Assembly (NCBI GenBank): GCA_902167325.1
Contig: LR632930.1
Coordinates: 2,294,001-2,358,000, forward strand
Length of the DNA: 64,000 nucleotides
Reading direction: 5' to 3'
From: Chitinophaga pinensis
GTDB lineage: Bacteria; Bacteroidota; Bacteroidia; Chitinophagales; Chitinophagaceae
Shown: positions 26,775-34,800 of the stretch, in pieces
Numbering within the stretch: the first letter of the stretch is position 1
How the letters are laid out: each line of letters opens with the position of its first letter
Program-made: the position numbers and the translations under genes
The notes under the pieces: model-generated
Told to the model about the DNA's origin: nothing
Seen by the model: only the letters and a program-made list of their open reading frames with translations
Databases searched by the model: none

Positions 26775-27480
26775 CGAGCCACTGGCCCGCGAACTGGTCA
26801 GGGAATACCTGCGCGACTTTCCGCAGGTGGAAATAGTGGCCGAATGCAACGATGGCTTCGAAGGGCTCAAAGCCATTCAGCAACACCAGCCCGATCTCCT
26901 GTTTCTCGATATACAAATGCCCAAAATCAACGGGTTCGAAATGCTGGAGCTGGTAGACAAGCTGCCGCAGGTCATCTTCACCACCGCATTTGAAGAATAC
27001 GCCCTCCGTGCTTTTGAAGTGAGTGCGGTAGATTACCTGCTGAAGCCATTCTCGAAAGACCGCTTTGCCAAAGCCCTGCAGAAAATGCTGGAGCGCCGTT
27101 CTGAAGTATCGCCCGAATTGCTCGACAATGCTTCCCGCGAAATGCCCATGCAGCAAAACAGGGTGGTGGTAAAAATAAACGGTAAGATCAAAATCATTCC
27201 CGTGCCCGATATCCATTACCTCGAAGCGGCGGATGATTATGTGAAGATTGTAACGGGTGAGGGATCGTTCCTGAAGAATAAAACCATGGCGTGGTTTGAG
27301 AAGATGCTGGACCCGCAGCAGTTCATCCGGGTACACCGGTCGTACATCCTCAACATAGCACAGATCACGCGGATAGACCCTTACGAGAAAGAAAGCTACC
27401 TCGCTATATTGCGCGATGGCAGCAAGGTGCAGGTCAGCAAAACGGGGTATCCTAAACTGAAAGAAGTACTGGGATTATAG
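26749..27480 (+). CDS. LytTR-family response regulator
   Basis: From the ATG at 26749 the protein has 243 residues. The receiver domain has D8-D9, the phospho-acceptor D54 (LLFLDIQMP), the FTTAFEEYAL loop and K in LLKPFSKDR. The C-terminal LytTR domain shows INGKIKIIPVPDIHYLEAAD and FIRVHRSYILNIAQI. An earlier in-frame ATG (26674) would add 25 residues without homology to receivers. The cognate kinase is the overlapping upstream gene. Confidence 0.93.
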   Translation: MIKTILIDDEPLARELVREYLRDFPQVEIVAECNDGFEGLKAIQQHQPDLLFLDIQMPKINGFEMLELVDKLPQVIFTTAFEEYALRAFEVSAVDYLLKPFSKDRFAKALQKMLERRSEVSPELLDNASREMPMQQNRVVVKINGKIKIIPVPDIHYLEAADDYVKIVTGEGSFLKNKTMAWFEKMLDPQQFIRVHRSYILNIAQITRIDPYEKESYLAILRDGSKVQVSKTGYPKLKEVLGL

Positions 27481-27508
27481 CGTTTCTTTACATATTCATT
27501 TTTGCAAT

Positions 27509-27898
27509 TCAGAGAGACTGGAACAGCCGTTCCAGTTTTTCTTTTTTAAGGATCTTCTGTCCCTGCCGGCCTTTGGCAATCAGCCTTCCGTTGCAACGGG
27601 CTTCAAAGGTGCAGATGATCTCATGACCGTTGATGCTTTCGGCGATGGCGGTAAATTCCACGGTGGCACCTTCCAGCGCGGGGCTGAGATGTTCAACAGT
27701 TATCAGCGTGCCGATTCCTTCTTCCGCATCTTCCTTCATATCCAGCACAAAAAGGCGGCCGCACCATTCTGCATCCCTTGCGAGGGCGAAGGTGGCGTAC
27801 ACGGGATGAACATGACCGCTGTCGAAAGCAGCACAATCTTCGGGACGAACGAGTCGGCTGAAGCGCCTTTCATCACCGGGTTGTACATTGTTGCGCAT
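27509..27898 (-). CDS. Hot-dog-fold thioesterase, FlK-like
   Basis: A 129-residue protein with the hot-dog features of FlK-like thioesterases: VHPVYATFALARDAEW, TLITVEHLSPALEGATVEF and HEIICTFEARCNGRLIAKGR. Members hydrolyse small acyl-CoA thioesters in the cytoplasm; the substrate here is unknown. It starts 14 bases after the mntH-type gene on the same strand and may belong to that operon. Its final codons are overlapped by the terminator of the converging LytTR gene. Confidence 0.8.
   Translation of the reverse strand: MRNNVQPGDERRFSRLVRPEDCAAFDSGHVHPVYATFALARDAEWCGRLFVLDMKEDAEEGIGTLITVEHLSPALEGATVEFTAIAESINGHEIICTFEARCNGRLIAKGRQGQKILKKEKLERLFQSL
27518..27548 (+). terminator. Terminator of the LytTR gene, inside a convergent coding region
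   Basis: CTGGAAC (27518-27524) pairs with GTTCCAG (27529-27535) over a 4-base loop, followed by TTTTTTCTTTTTT. It serves the regulator gene ending at 27480 but lies within the last codons of the minus-strand thioesterase gene. Confidence 0.8.
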
Positions 27899-27912
27899 GC
27901 GTAATTCTTTTA

Positions 27913-29793
27913 TTATTGTACGACCAGCACCGGGATGTGGACCTTATGCCGAACATAGTTCACGGTTTCTCCATACAGCCAGTCTTTCAAACCTGAGTGC
28001 CCGTGACCACCCAATACGAGGAGGTCTGCCTTTTCGGTGGTTACGATACGGGCAATCTCTTTGGCGCGGTGGCGGTAACCCAGCTGTCCGATAGCTTTTA
28101 CGCCTCGGTGCGATAGTAGCCGGATGTAAGTGTCGAGCTGTTCCTGATCTTTCTGTGTTTCGAAATCATGGGCATCTTTCCCGAAGTATCGGGCAGAGGC
28201 GCTTTCCACGATATGGATCAGCACGTATTCCGTTTGCGGATTGCCTTGAGCGAGGGCGTTGGCGATCACCTGCTCGTCTTGCTGTGAAAAGTCGAGCGCC
28301 ATGGCAATGCGGTTGAATACGGGTTTTTCGAGACTGCCGAGTGAGATGTTGGCAGGGTGCATCTGTGCAGAGCGCATTTTACGGTAGCGGCTCAGCCACG
28401 GATAGATGATCGTGATGATGAGCAGGAAAACGAATGTGAGGATAACGAGAATAATAAGCCCGTCTACCCACCACGGATTATCTGCTTTAACAAATGCTTC
28501 TGCCTCATTGTACACCATCCGGATGTTGAGATATACCAGCACACTGGAAATGAGCCATGCGGCTGCTTTCACGATGGGCTTGATGGCGAAGGTGCCCATG
28601 GTTTGTTTATCACTCACAAAATGGATGAGGGGGATGATGGCGAAGCCCAGTTGGAGGCTCAGGAGAACCTGGCTGAATACCAGCAGTTCCCCGATCTTTT
28701 CTTCGCCCGCCACTATAATTACGATCAATGCGGGAATGATGGCCACGAGCCTTGTAATGAGGCGCCGCAGCCAGGGGTTGATGCGCAGGCGCAGGTAGCC
28801 TTCCATCACAATCTGTCCGGCAAGGGTGCCGGTTACGGTAGAGCTTTGGCCGGCAGCGATAAGAGCCACAGCGAAGAGGATGGGTGCCATCTTACTGCCC
28901 AGCAGCGGCTCCAGCATACGGTGGGCTTCGTGGAGGTCTGCTATATCAGTATGCCCTGCTTTATAGAATACGGTGGCGGCGAGTATGAGGATGGCGGCGT
29001 TTACAAAAAAGGCGAGGTTCAGCGCAATGGCCGTATCCGCGAAATTGATACGCAGCGCCCGCCGGATGCCGCTTTCGGTTTTACTGATCTTCCGGGTTTG
29101 CACCAGTGCCGAGTGCAGGTAAAGGTTGTGTGGCATTACCGTGGCACCAATGATACCGATGGCGATGTATAGGGCAGTATCATCGGGCAGGGCGGGTACG
29201 AGGCCCTTTACCACTTCGCCCATCGGCGGTTCGGCAATGAGCAGCTGAAAGAGGAAGGATATGCCTACGATGGCTACCAGTGTGATAATGAACCCTTCCA
29301 TTTTACGGATGCCGTAACGCTGGAGGATGAGCAGCAGAAAGGTGTCCAGCACGGTGAGGCTAACACCCCACATAAGGGGCAGCCCTGTGAGCAGCTGAAT
29401 ACCGATGGCCATGCCGAGTACTTCCGCAAGGTCGGTGGCGGCGATGGCGATCTCTGCGAGGATGTATAATATAAAGTTAACAGGGGCGGGATAGGTTTCG
29501 CGGTTGGCCTGAGCCAGATCGCGCCCGCGTACAATGCCCAGCCGGGCACTGAGGCTTTGCAGCAGCAGGGCCATCAGATTACTCATCAGCAGTACCCACA
29601 GGAGCGTATAGCCGTACCGGCTGCCACCCGCAAGGTCGGTAGCCCAGTTGCCCGGGTCCATGTACCCAACGGAAACGAGGTAGGCCGGACCAAAAAAGGC
29701 CAGGATCCTTTTCCATTTTGAGGGCTGGTGCCGGGTGGTGTCTATACTCTGGTGAACTTCGCTGAGTGAGGCGCTGGATTCCTGCGTGTGCAT
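27913..29793 (-). CDS. mntH: Nramp-type manganese transporter fused to a universal stress protein domain
   Basis: A 626-residue fusion. Residues about 30-460 form an Nramp (MntH) transporter with DPGNWATD in helix 1 and GATVMPHNLYLHS in helix 6, the metal-binding motifs for Mn2+ and Fe2+ import. From about residue 480 a universal stress protein domain follows (NRIAMALDFSQQDEQ, and a nucleotide-binding GGHGHSGLKDWLYGE near the end). It lies 9 bases after an MntR/DtxR gene that probably controls it. The cytoplasmic domain may gate transport according to nucleotide or stress state; that is inference. Confidence 0.93.
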   Translation of the reverse strand: MHTQESSASLSEVHQSIDTTRHQPSKWKRILAFFGPAYLVSVGYMDPGNWATDLAGGSRYGYTLLWVLLMSNLMALLLQSLSARLGIVRGRDLAQANRETYPAPVNFILYILAEIAIAATDLAEVLGMAIGIQLLTGLPLMWGVSLTVLDTFLLLILQRYGIRKMEGFIITLVAIVGISFLFQLLIAEPPMGEVVKGLVPALPDDTALYIAIGIIGATVMPHNLYLHSALVQTRKISKTESGIRRALRINFADTAIALNLAFFVNAAILILAATVFYKAGHTDIADLHEAHRMLEPLLGSKMAPILFAVALIAAGQSSTVTGTLAGQIVMEGYLRLRINPWLRRLITRLVAIIPALIVIIVAGEEKIGELLVFSQVLLSLQLGFAIIPLIHFVSDKQTMGTFAIKPIVKAAAWLISSVLVYLNIRMVYNEAEAFVKADNPWWVDGLIILVILTFVFLLIITIIYPWLSRYRKMRSAQMHPANISLGSLEKPVFNRIAMALDFSQQDEQVIANALAQGNPQTEYVLIHIVESASARYFGKDAHDFETQKDQEQLDTYIRLLSHRGVKAIGQLGYRHRAKEIARIVTTEKADLLVLGGHGHSGLKDWLYGETVNYVRHKVHIPVLVVQ

Positions 29794-29802
29794 GCTGCCG
29801 GT

Positions 29803-30462
29803 TTACAATGATTTTACCATGATGTTCTTCGATACCTGTTCGCTGAGAGTAAAAGCGGGCTGATTGCGAATCTTGACCTCTACGGAGTTATCAAACTCAT
29901 ATCTTTCTATTATATCGAGCTGTGTGCCGAGCCGGATGCCTTTGGCATTGAGGAACTCAAGGAGGGAGGATGACTGGTCGGACACGCCGGCCACTTCCAG
30001 CCGCCGGGCCGTTGCCTTATCCAGCGATACCAGTGGCTGGCTTTTGGAAATACGTCCCATAGCATCGGGGATAGGGTCACCATGAGGGTCGGTAGTGGGG
30101 TTGCCCAGGAAATTACTCAGGCGGGTGATGAGCTTCTCGCTCCTTACATGCTCCAGTTCCTCGGCAATCTCATGCACCTCATTCCAGCTGAAGCTCAGTT
30201 TATCTACAAGGAAACATTCCCATAAACGGTGGCGGCGTACGATCTGCAGGGCTATTTTACGGCCTTCCGGGGTTAAACTGATACCCTGGTACTTCTCATA
30301 ATCGATCAGCTTCTTCTCTTTCAGCTTCTTGGCCATATCCGTAACCGATGCCGGCTTGGTTGCCAGCTCGTAGGCAATGGCGTTGGTGCTCACCACCGTG
30401 TTGCCATCCTGCAGTTTATAAATGCTCTTAATGTAATTCTCTTCCGCTACCGTCAAGTTCAT
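29803..30462 (-). CDS. mntR: MntR/DtxR-family metal-dependent repressor
   Basis: A 219-residue regulator with an N-terminal winged helix (EENYIKSIYKLQDG, ATKPASVTDMAKKL), a dimerisation domain with metal ligands (RRHRLWECFLVDKL, EVHEIAEELEHVRSEKL) and a C-terminal FeoA/SH3-like domain (LGTQLDIIERYEFDNSVEVK). It binds DNA when loaded with Mn2+ or Fe2+ and represses metal uptake. It is the first gene of the mntR-mntH operon. A perfect palindrome in its own promoter indicates autoregulation. Confidence 0.93.
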   Translation of the reverse strand: MNLTVAEENYIKSIYKLQDGNTVVSTNAIAYELATKPASVTDMAKKLKEKKLIDYEKYQGISLTPEGRKIALQIVRRHRLWECFLVDKLSFSWNEVHEIAEELEHVRSEKLITRLSNFLGNPTTDPHGDPIPDAMGRISKSQPLVSLDKATARRLEVAGVSDQSSSLLEFLNAKGIRLGTQLDIIERYEFDNSVEVKIRNQPAFTLSEQVSKNIMVKSL

Positions 30463-30477
30463 ATCCTCTAAAATATT

Positions 30478-30495
30478 ATTTAGACAAATCTAAAT
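30478..30495. promoter_or_regulatory. MntR/DtxR-type operator overlapping the mntR -7 box
   Basis: ATTTAGACAAATCTAAAT is a perfect palindrome with 7-base arms and a 4-base centre, close to known DtxR/MntR boxes. On the minus strand it contains TAGATTTG (30492 to 30485), a perfect TANNTTTG -7 box. Bound repressor would therefore cover the promoter of mntR, whose ATG is 16 bases away. Confidence 0.78.
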
Positions 30496-30572
30496 AAAAT
30501 ATCGGGAAAGTAAAAGAACAGGGAGAAATTTGGAATTAATGACTAATTTTCGCCCAATTACGACAAATCACT

Positions 30573-31484
30573 ATGCGGAGCATTCTAATCCTGTTTCTGG
30601 CAATCGGCGTACTGTCAGGTTGCAAATCCAAAAAGACTATTAGCGAAGATGACCGGGAACTGACGTTTGCGGACTTCTCAGGCAAGTTCCCCGCTGCGGA
30701 AGCACTGCGGTGGAATGCGGATTCGCTGAAGTTGAAACAGGCAGACAGTGTGGCCCTCAAACCCCGTTACCTGAAACAGTTCCTCCCCGATACGCTGGGG
30801 AAAGGCATTTTCGGTGAAGGGGAGAAGCCGAAGTACTGGCCCATCGGCAAAGTGAGCCTTACAGAAGATCTGCAGCTTTACCTGGTAGAAGGCAGTACTA
30901 AATCGGGGGAAGCGGCATGGATGTGTTTTTATGATAAGAAGGGTACCTTCCTGCAGCGGCATCTCGTAGCCCGATACGTACCGGGTGGCAACAAAAAGAC
31001 AGGCTTTTCAGTAGATAAAAAGGGGAATATCCGCGTATCCACTGAAACGGGAACGGCCGTAGCACGGGAAGATGTGTTTGCAGCTAACCCTGACGGCAGT
31101 CTTGCCCTTATCCTCACCAATTCCAACGAGCCTTCCGTAACGGGGCTTTTCAATCCCATTGATACCCTTCCGCGCAAGCATAAGTACTCAGCCAACTATA
31201 CCGCCGGCGAAGGCAATATCGTTTCCATCCGCGATGGGGAAACGAACAAAGAATTCCTCTTCTTCATACACTTTACCCGTGATAAGGGTGCCTGTGTGGG
31301 TGAGCTGGATGGTACAGGGCGTTTCACGACTGCTACCACCGGGCAGTTCCGCGACAAGCAATCCGGCTGTATTGTGGACTTCAAATTCTCCAACAGCCAG
31401 ATTACCATCAGTGAAACAGGCTGCGGTGCCTACCGCGGCATTAAATGTGCGTTTGAAGGCACGTTTACCAAAAAGCGTAAGTAA
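30573..31484 (+). CDS. Lipoprotein of unknown function
   Basis: A 303-residue lipoprotein (lipobox IGVLSGC, Cys near residue 17). I do not recognise a family. It is mostly beta-rich and polar, with six cysteines in the mature part clustered late (DKGACVGELDG, QSGCIVDF, SETGCGAYRGIKCAFEG), which suggests disulfides in the C-terminal third. It is divergent from mntR across 110 bases that hold the MntR palindrome, so metal control is possible. Confidence 0.7.
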   Translation: MRSILILFLAIGVLSGCKSKKTISEDDRELTFADFSGKFPAAEALRWNADSLKLKQADSVALKPRYLKQFLPDTLGKGIFGEGEKPKYWPIGKVSLTEDLQLYLVEGSTKSGEAAWMCFYDKKGTFLQRHLVARYVPGGNKKTGFSVDKKGNIRVSTETGTAVAREDVFAANPDGSLALILTNSNEPSVTGLFNPIDTLPRKHKYSANYTAGEGNIVSIRDGETNKEFLFFIHFTRDKGACVGELDGTGRFTTATTGQFRDKQSGCIVDFKFSNSQITISETGCGAYRGIKCAFEGTFTKKRK

Positions 31485-31490
31485 TAAGAT

Positions 31491-32138
31491 TTAACCGAGG
31501 TTCCGCTGTACCGTGTCGAGGAAAGAGACGCGGCTGATGAACCGTGCCCCGAGCGAAGCGAGGTGAGGGGTGTGTACCTGGCAGTCGATAATAGCGAGCT
31601 GATCGCGGTACTGTTGTACAAAGGTGATGAACGCAGCTTTGGAAGCATTGCTTACGGCGGCAAACATACTCTCCCCAAAAAAGCAGCGGCCTATTTTAAC
31701 GCCGTATAATCCACCCACCAGTTCGGTACCCTGCCAGCATTCCACGCTCATGGCATAGCCTTGTTTGTGCAGGGAGGTATAGGCGCGGAGCATATCCCGT
31801 GTGATCCAGGTGCCATCCTGCCCTTCGCGGGGGGCGGTGCGGCAACGGTCTACCACCGTTTCGAAGCATTCGTTGAAGGAGATGCGGAAAGTATCTTTTT
31901 TAAGGACCTGTTTCATGCTGCCGGAAACTTTGATCTCTTCCGGGTACAATACAAAGCGCGGATCGGGGCTCCACCAGAGGATGGGCTTACGGTTGTACCA
32001 GGGAAATATGCCGGAGCGGTAAGCGAGGAGGAGGCGTTCGGGACTAAGATCTCCGCCGATGGCCAGCAGCCCGTCCGGCTCCGACATGGATACCGGGGGA
32101 AAATACAGCTCGTTTTCAGGGAGATAATACAGGGGCAT
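31491..32138 (-). CDS. aat: Leucyl/phenylalanyl-tRNA--protein transferase
   Basis: A 215-residue protein with the Aat family signatures: GLLAIGGDLSPERLLLAYRS, GIFPWYN, ILWWSPDPRFVL and a GGLYGVKIGRCFFGESMF block. It adds Leu or Phe to N-terminal Lys or Arg of proteins and marks them for ClpS-ClpAP degradation. Its ATG directly follows the clpS stop codon (TAAATG), so the two are translated together. Confidence 0.96.
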   Translation of the reverse strand: MPLYYLPENELYFPPVSMSEPDGLLAIGGDLSPERLLLAYRSGIFPWYNRKPILWWSPDPRFVLYPEEIKVSGSMKQVLKKDTFRISFNECFETVVDRCRTAPREGQDGTWITRDMLRAYTSLHKQGYAMSVECWQGTELVGGLYGVKIGRCFFGESMFAAVSNASKAAFITFVQQYRDQLAIIDCQVHTPHLASLGARFISRVSFLDTVQRNLG

Positions 32139-32444
32139 TTATGAGGCTACAGTTTCTTCGATGGTGGCGCTGATGCCACGGTCGAGCAGGGCCTCGCACA
32201 TGGGCTTCAGATCGGTGAGGGAACCTTTCTTAACGGCATATTTACCGTTGTAATGGATGATGAGGGCGCATTGCTCTGCCTGTTCTTCCGTGTGGCCGCA
32301 CACTTCAACGAGCGATAGAATCACCCAGTCGAAGGTATTTACTTCATCATTCCATACTACCAGGCTGAATGGGAATTCTTCCGCGGTTTCTACCAGCACA
32401 TCCTCCGCTTCCTGTACGGATACGCCTGTTCCCGTATAATCCAT
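32139..32444 (-). CDS. clpS: ATP-dependent Clp protease adaptor ClpS
   Basis: A 101-residue adaptor with the ClpS core: PFSLVVWNDEVNTFDWVILS, then CGHTEEQAEQCALIIHYNGK. It recognises N-degrons and hands substrates to the Clp ATPase. The pair clpS-aat puts N-end-rule tagging and recognition in one operon. Confidence 0.96.
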   Translation of the reverse strand: MDYTGTGVSVQEAEDVLVETAEEFPFSLVVWNDEVNTFDWVILSLVEVCGHTEEQAEQCALIIHYNGKYAVKKGSLTDLKPMCEALLDRGISATIEETVAS

Positions 32445-32577
32445 GTTCGGTTCAATATTTCTGTAAAGTTACATTTTTTTGCATTGGTCCGGGAGTTTGC
32501 AGGAATGGTTGTAAATTAACAGCCATGAAACCGAGCGTGCGAGGTTACATCGACCATTGGAATGTAAAAATTAATTG

Positions 32578-34740
32578 ATGAAAGGATTGGTTTTACTCCT
32601 GAATATGAGTTTACCTCTGAAAGACCCGGTGCCCATTTTCAGTCTGGTTTTATTTATTATTCTGCTGGCGCCCATTATCCTGCGGAAGTTCCGCATCCCC
32701 AGCATCATCGGGCTTATTCTGGCGGGCATGGCCATTGGAGATCATGGTTTCAGGATTATTGAGCAGGGAAGCATCAAGCTCTTCGGGAATGCGGGTTTAC
32801 TGTATATTATGTTCCTCGCCGGCCTTGAGCTGGATATGACGGAGTTCCGGAAGAACCGGCACCGCAGTGCTGTATTCGGCGCATTCACCTTTTTTATACC
32901 GCTGGCGCTGGGGTATGTATTGTGTGCCTATGTACTGCATTTTAACCTCATGGCCACACTCCTTATCTCCAGTATGTTCGCCACGCATACACTGGTGGCC
33001 TACCCGCTGGCAAGCCGCCTCGGGATCAATAAGAACGAAGCAGTTACCGTGGCAGTGGGGGGCACCATTATTACCGATACCGCCGTGCTGCTGATACTGG
33101 CCATTATCACCGGAGCGCAGGAGGGTAACCTCAATGCCGCGTTCTGGCTTCGGCTGGGCATCTCCCTCACCATATTCGCAGTGGTGGTCATGTGGGGCTT
33201 CCCCATGATCGGACGGTGGTTCTTCAAGAAGATCAAAGACGATAAGACTTCGCACTTCATATTTGTACTGGCACTTGTTTTCCTCGCTGCTTTCCTTGCC
33301 GAGCTGGCAGGGGTGGAGGGGATCATCGGTGCCTTCCTCGCCGGGCTGGCCCTCAACCAGCTCATCCCGCATACTTCACCGCTCATGAACCGGGTAGAGT
33401 TTGTGGGCAATGCTATTTTCATTCCTTTCTTCCTCATATCGGTAGGTATGATCGTGGACCTGAAGGTGTTGCTTAAAGGTCCGGAAGCGCTTATCATCGC
33501 CGGTTCCCTTACCGCCATGGCACTTCTCAGCAAGTGGCTGGCAGCCTTCTTCACGCAGCTTGTGTTCGGCTATACGCCTACCCAGCGCAATGTGATCTTC
33601 GGCCTCAGCAGTGCCCATGCCGCCGCTACCATCGCCGTGGTACTCATTGGCTTTAACATGGGTATTATCAACGAGAATGTACTGAACGGTACTGTTGTGC
33701 TGATACTCGTTACCTGCATGGTCAGCTCCTTTGTTACCGAAAACGCCGGCCGTAAGCTGGCCCTTGTGGAGGCCGACAGGAAGCCCGAATTCTCCGGCGG
33801 ACCGGAACGTTTCCTCATCCCCATTGCCCAGCCCGAGCGCATGGAGCCGCTGCTGGATTTTGCCATGATGGTGAAGCAGCCCGGCAATAACGCGCCCGTG
33901 TATCCGCTGGTGGTAGTGCAGGACGATGAAGAGGCGCGTGAAAAGATCCACCTCAGTAATAAAACCATGGAAAAGGCGGTGATCCATGCCGCTGCTGCAG
34001 AAACCAACCTGCAGGTGGTAACCCGGGTAGATCTCAATGTGACCGACGGCATCTCCCGTGCCGTGAAGGAACTGCTGATCTCCGATGTGATCCTTGCATG
34101 GAGTGAGAAGAACAGTGCTACCGACCGCATCTTCGGAAACATCTTCGGCACTACAACCGATAATGTGCTGCAAAGCGTTTGGGAAACGGTATACGTATGT
34201 CATTTCAGCCATCCCCTCAATACCACTAAAAAGCTGGTGCTCATTCTGCCCCGTAACGCGGAGTATGAAATAGGCTTCCTGCATTACATGGAAAAGATTG
34301 TGCTGCTGGCTAAACAGGCAGGGGCGAAGATATCGGCCTATTGCGGCAAGAGCACGCAGGCAGCCATAGAGAAGTTTATCACCGATGCAAAAGCCAGTGT
34401 GGAGATCGGATTCAGAACGCTGGAGAACCCGGAAGATTTCCTCATCATTGCACGCAATGTATCGGCAGACGATCTGATGGTGGCGGTACTCGCACGCAGG
34501 GGCACCCTTTCCTTCCAGCAATACCTCGAAGGGATACCGGCTAAAATGAGCCGGCATTTCAAGGAAAATAATATTATCCTCATCTATCCCGAACAAAGTA
34601 CTGCTGAAAACAGCGAACCGGGTATGCAGGACGAAGATATTTCACTTATGCCTATCCAGGAGCAGCTGCGAAATATCCATAAGCTGGGCCGCGCAGTAAA
34701 GAAGATATTCAAAGGAAACGGGCAGAAGCCCGACGCATAA
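32578..34740 (+). CDS. CPA2-family cation:proton antiporter (Kef/NapA-like)
   Basis: A 720-residue protein with about 12 membrane helices in the first 400 residues (LLAPIILRKFRIPSIIGLIL, FLAGLELDMTEFRK, FGLSSAHAAATIAVVLIGF), then a 300-residue soluble region with two weak universal-stress-like repeats. LAELAGVEGIIGAFLAGLAL is a typical CPA2 helix. It exchanges Na+ or K+ for protons. No TrkA_N domain is evident. A second ATG (32605) could also be the start. Confidence 0.88.
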   Translation: MKGLVLLLNMSLPLKDPVPIFSLVLFIILLAPIILRKFRIPSIIGLILAGMAIGDHGFRIIEQGSIKLFGNAGLLYIMFLAGLELDMTEFRKNRHRSAVFGAFTFFIPLALGYVLCAYVLHFNLMATLLISSMFATHTLVAYPLASRLGINKNEAVTVAVGGTIITDTAVLLILAIITGAQEGNLNAAFWLRLGISLTIFAVVVMWGFPMIGRWFFKKIKDDKTSHFIFVLALVFLAAFLAELAGVEGIIGAFLAGLALNQLIPHTSPLMNRVEFVGNAIFIPFFLISVGMIVDLKVLLKGPEALIIAGSLTAMALLSKWLAAFFTQLVFGYTPTQRNVIFGLSSAHAAATIAVVLIGFNMGIINENVLNGTVVLILVTCMVSSFVTENAGRKLALVEADRKPEFSGGPERFLIPIAQPERMEPLLDFAMMVKQPGNNAPVYPLVVVQDDEEAREKIHLSNKTMEKAVIHAAAAETNLQVVTRVDLNVTDGISRAVKELLISDVILAWSEKNSATDRIFGNIFGTTTDNVLQSVWETVYVCHFSHPLNTTKKLVLILPRNAEYEIGFLHYMEKIVLLAKQAGAKISAYCGKSTQAAIEKFITDAKASVEIGFRTLENPEDFLIIARNVSADDLMVAVLARRGTLSFQQYLEGIPAKMSRHFKENNIILIYPEQSTAENSEPGMQDEDISLMPIQEQLRNIHKLGRAVKKIFKGNGQKPDA

Positions 34741-34785
34741 AAAAAGAAAGGCCGTCTCAACTGAATGAGACGGCCTTTCTTTTTT
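34741..34785. terminator. Bidirectional terminator between antiporter and M60 genes
   Basis: A long inverted repeat AAAGAAAGGCCGTCTCA with TGAGACGGCCTTTCTTT has A-rich and T-rich flanks on its two sides. It serves both converging genes. Confidence 0.9.
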
Positions 34786-34800
34786 ACGGTGTGGTAACCG

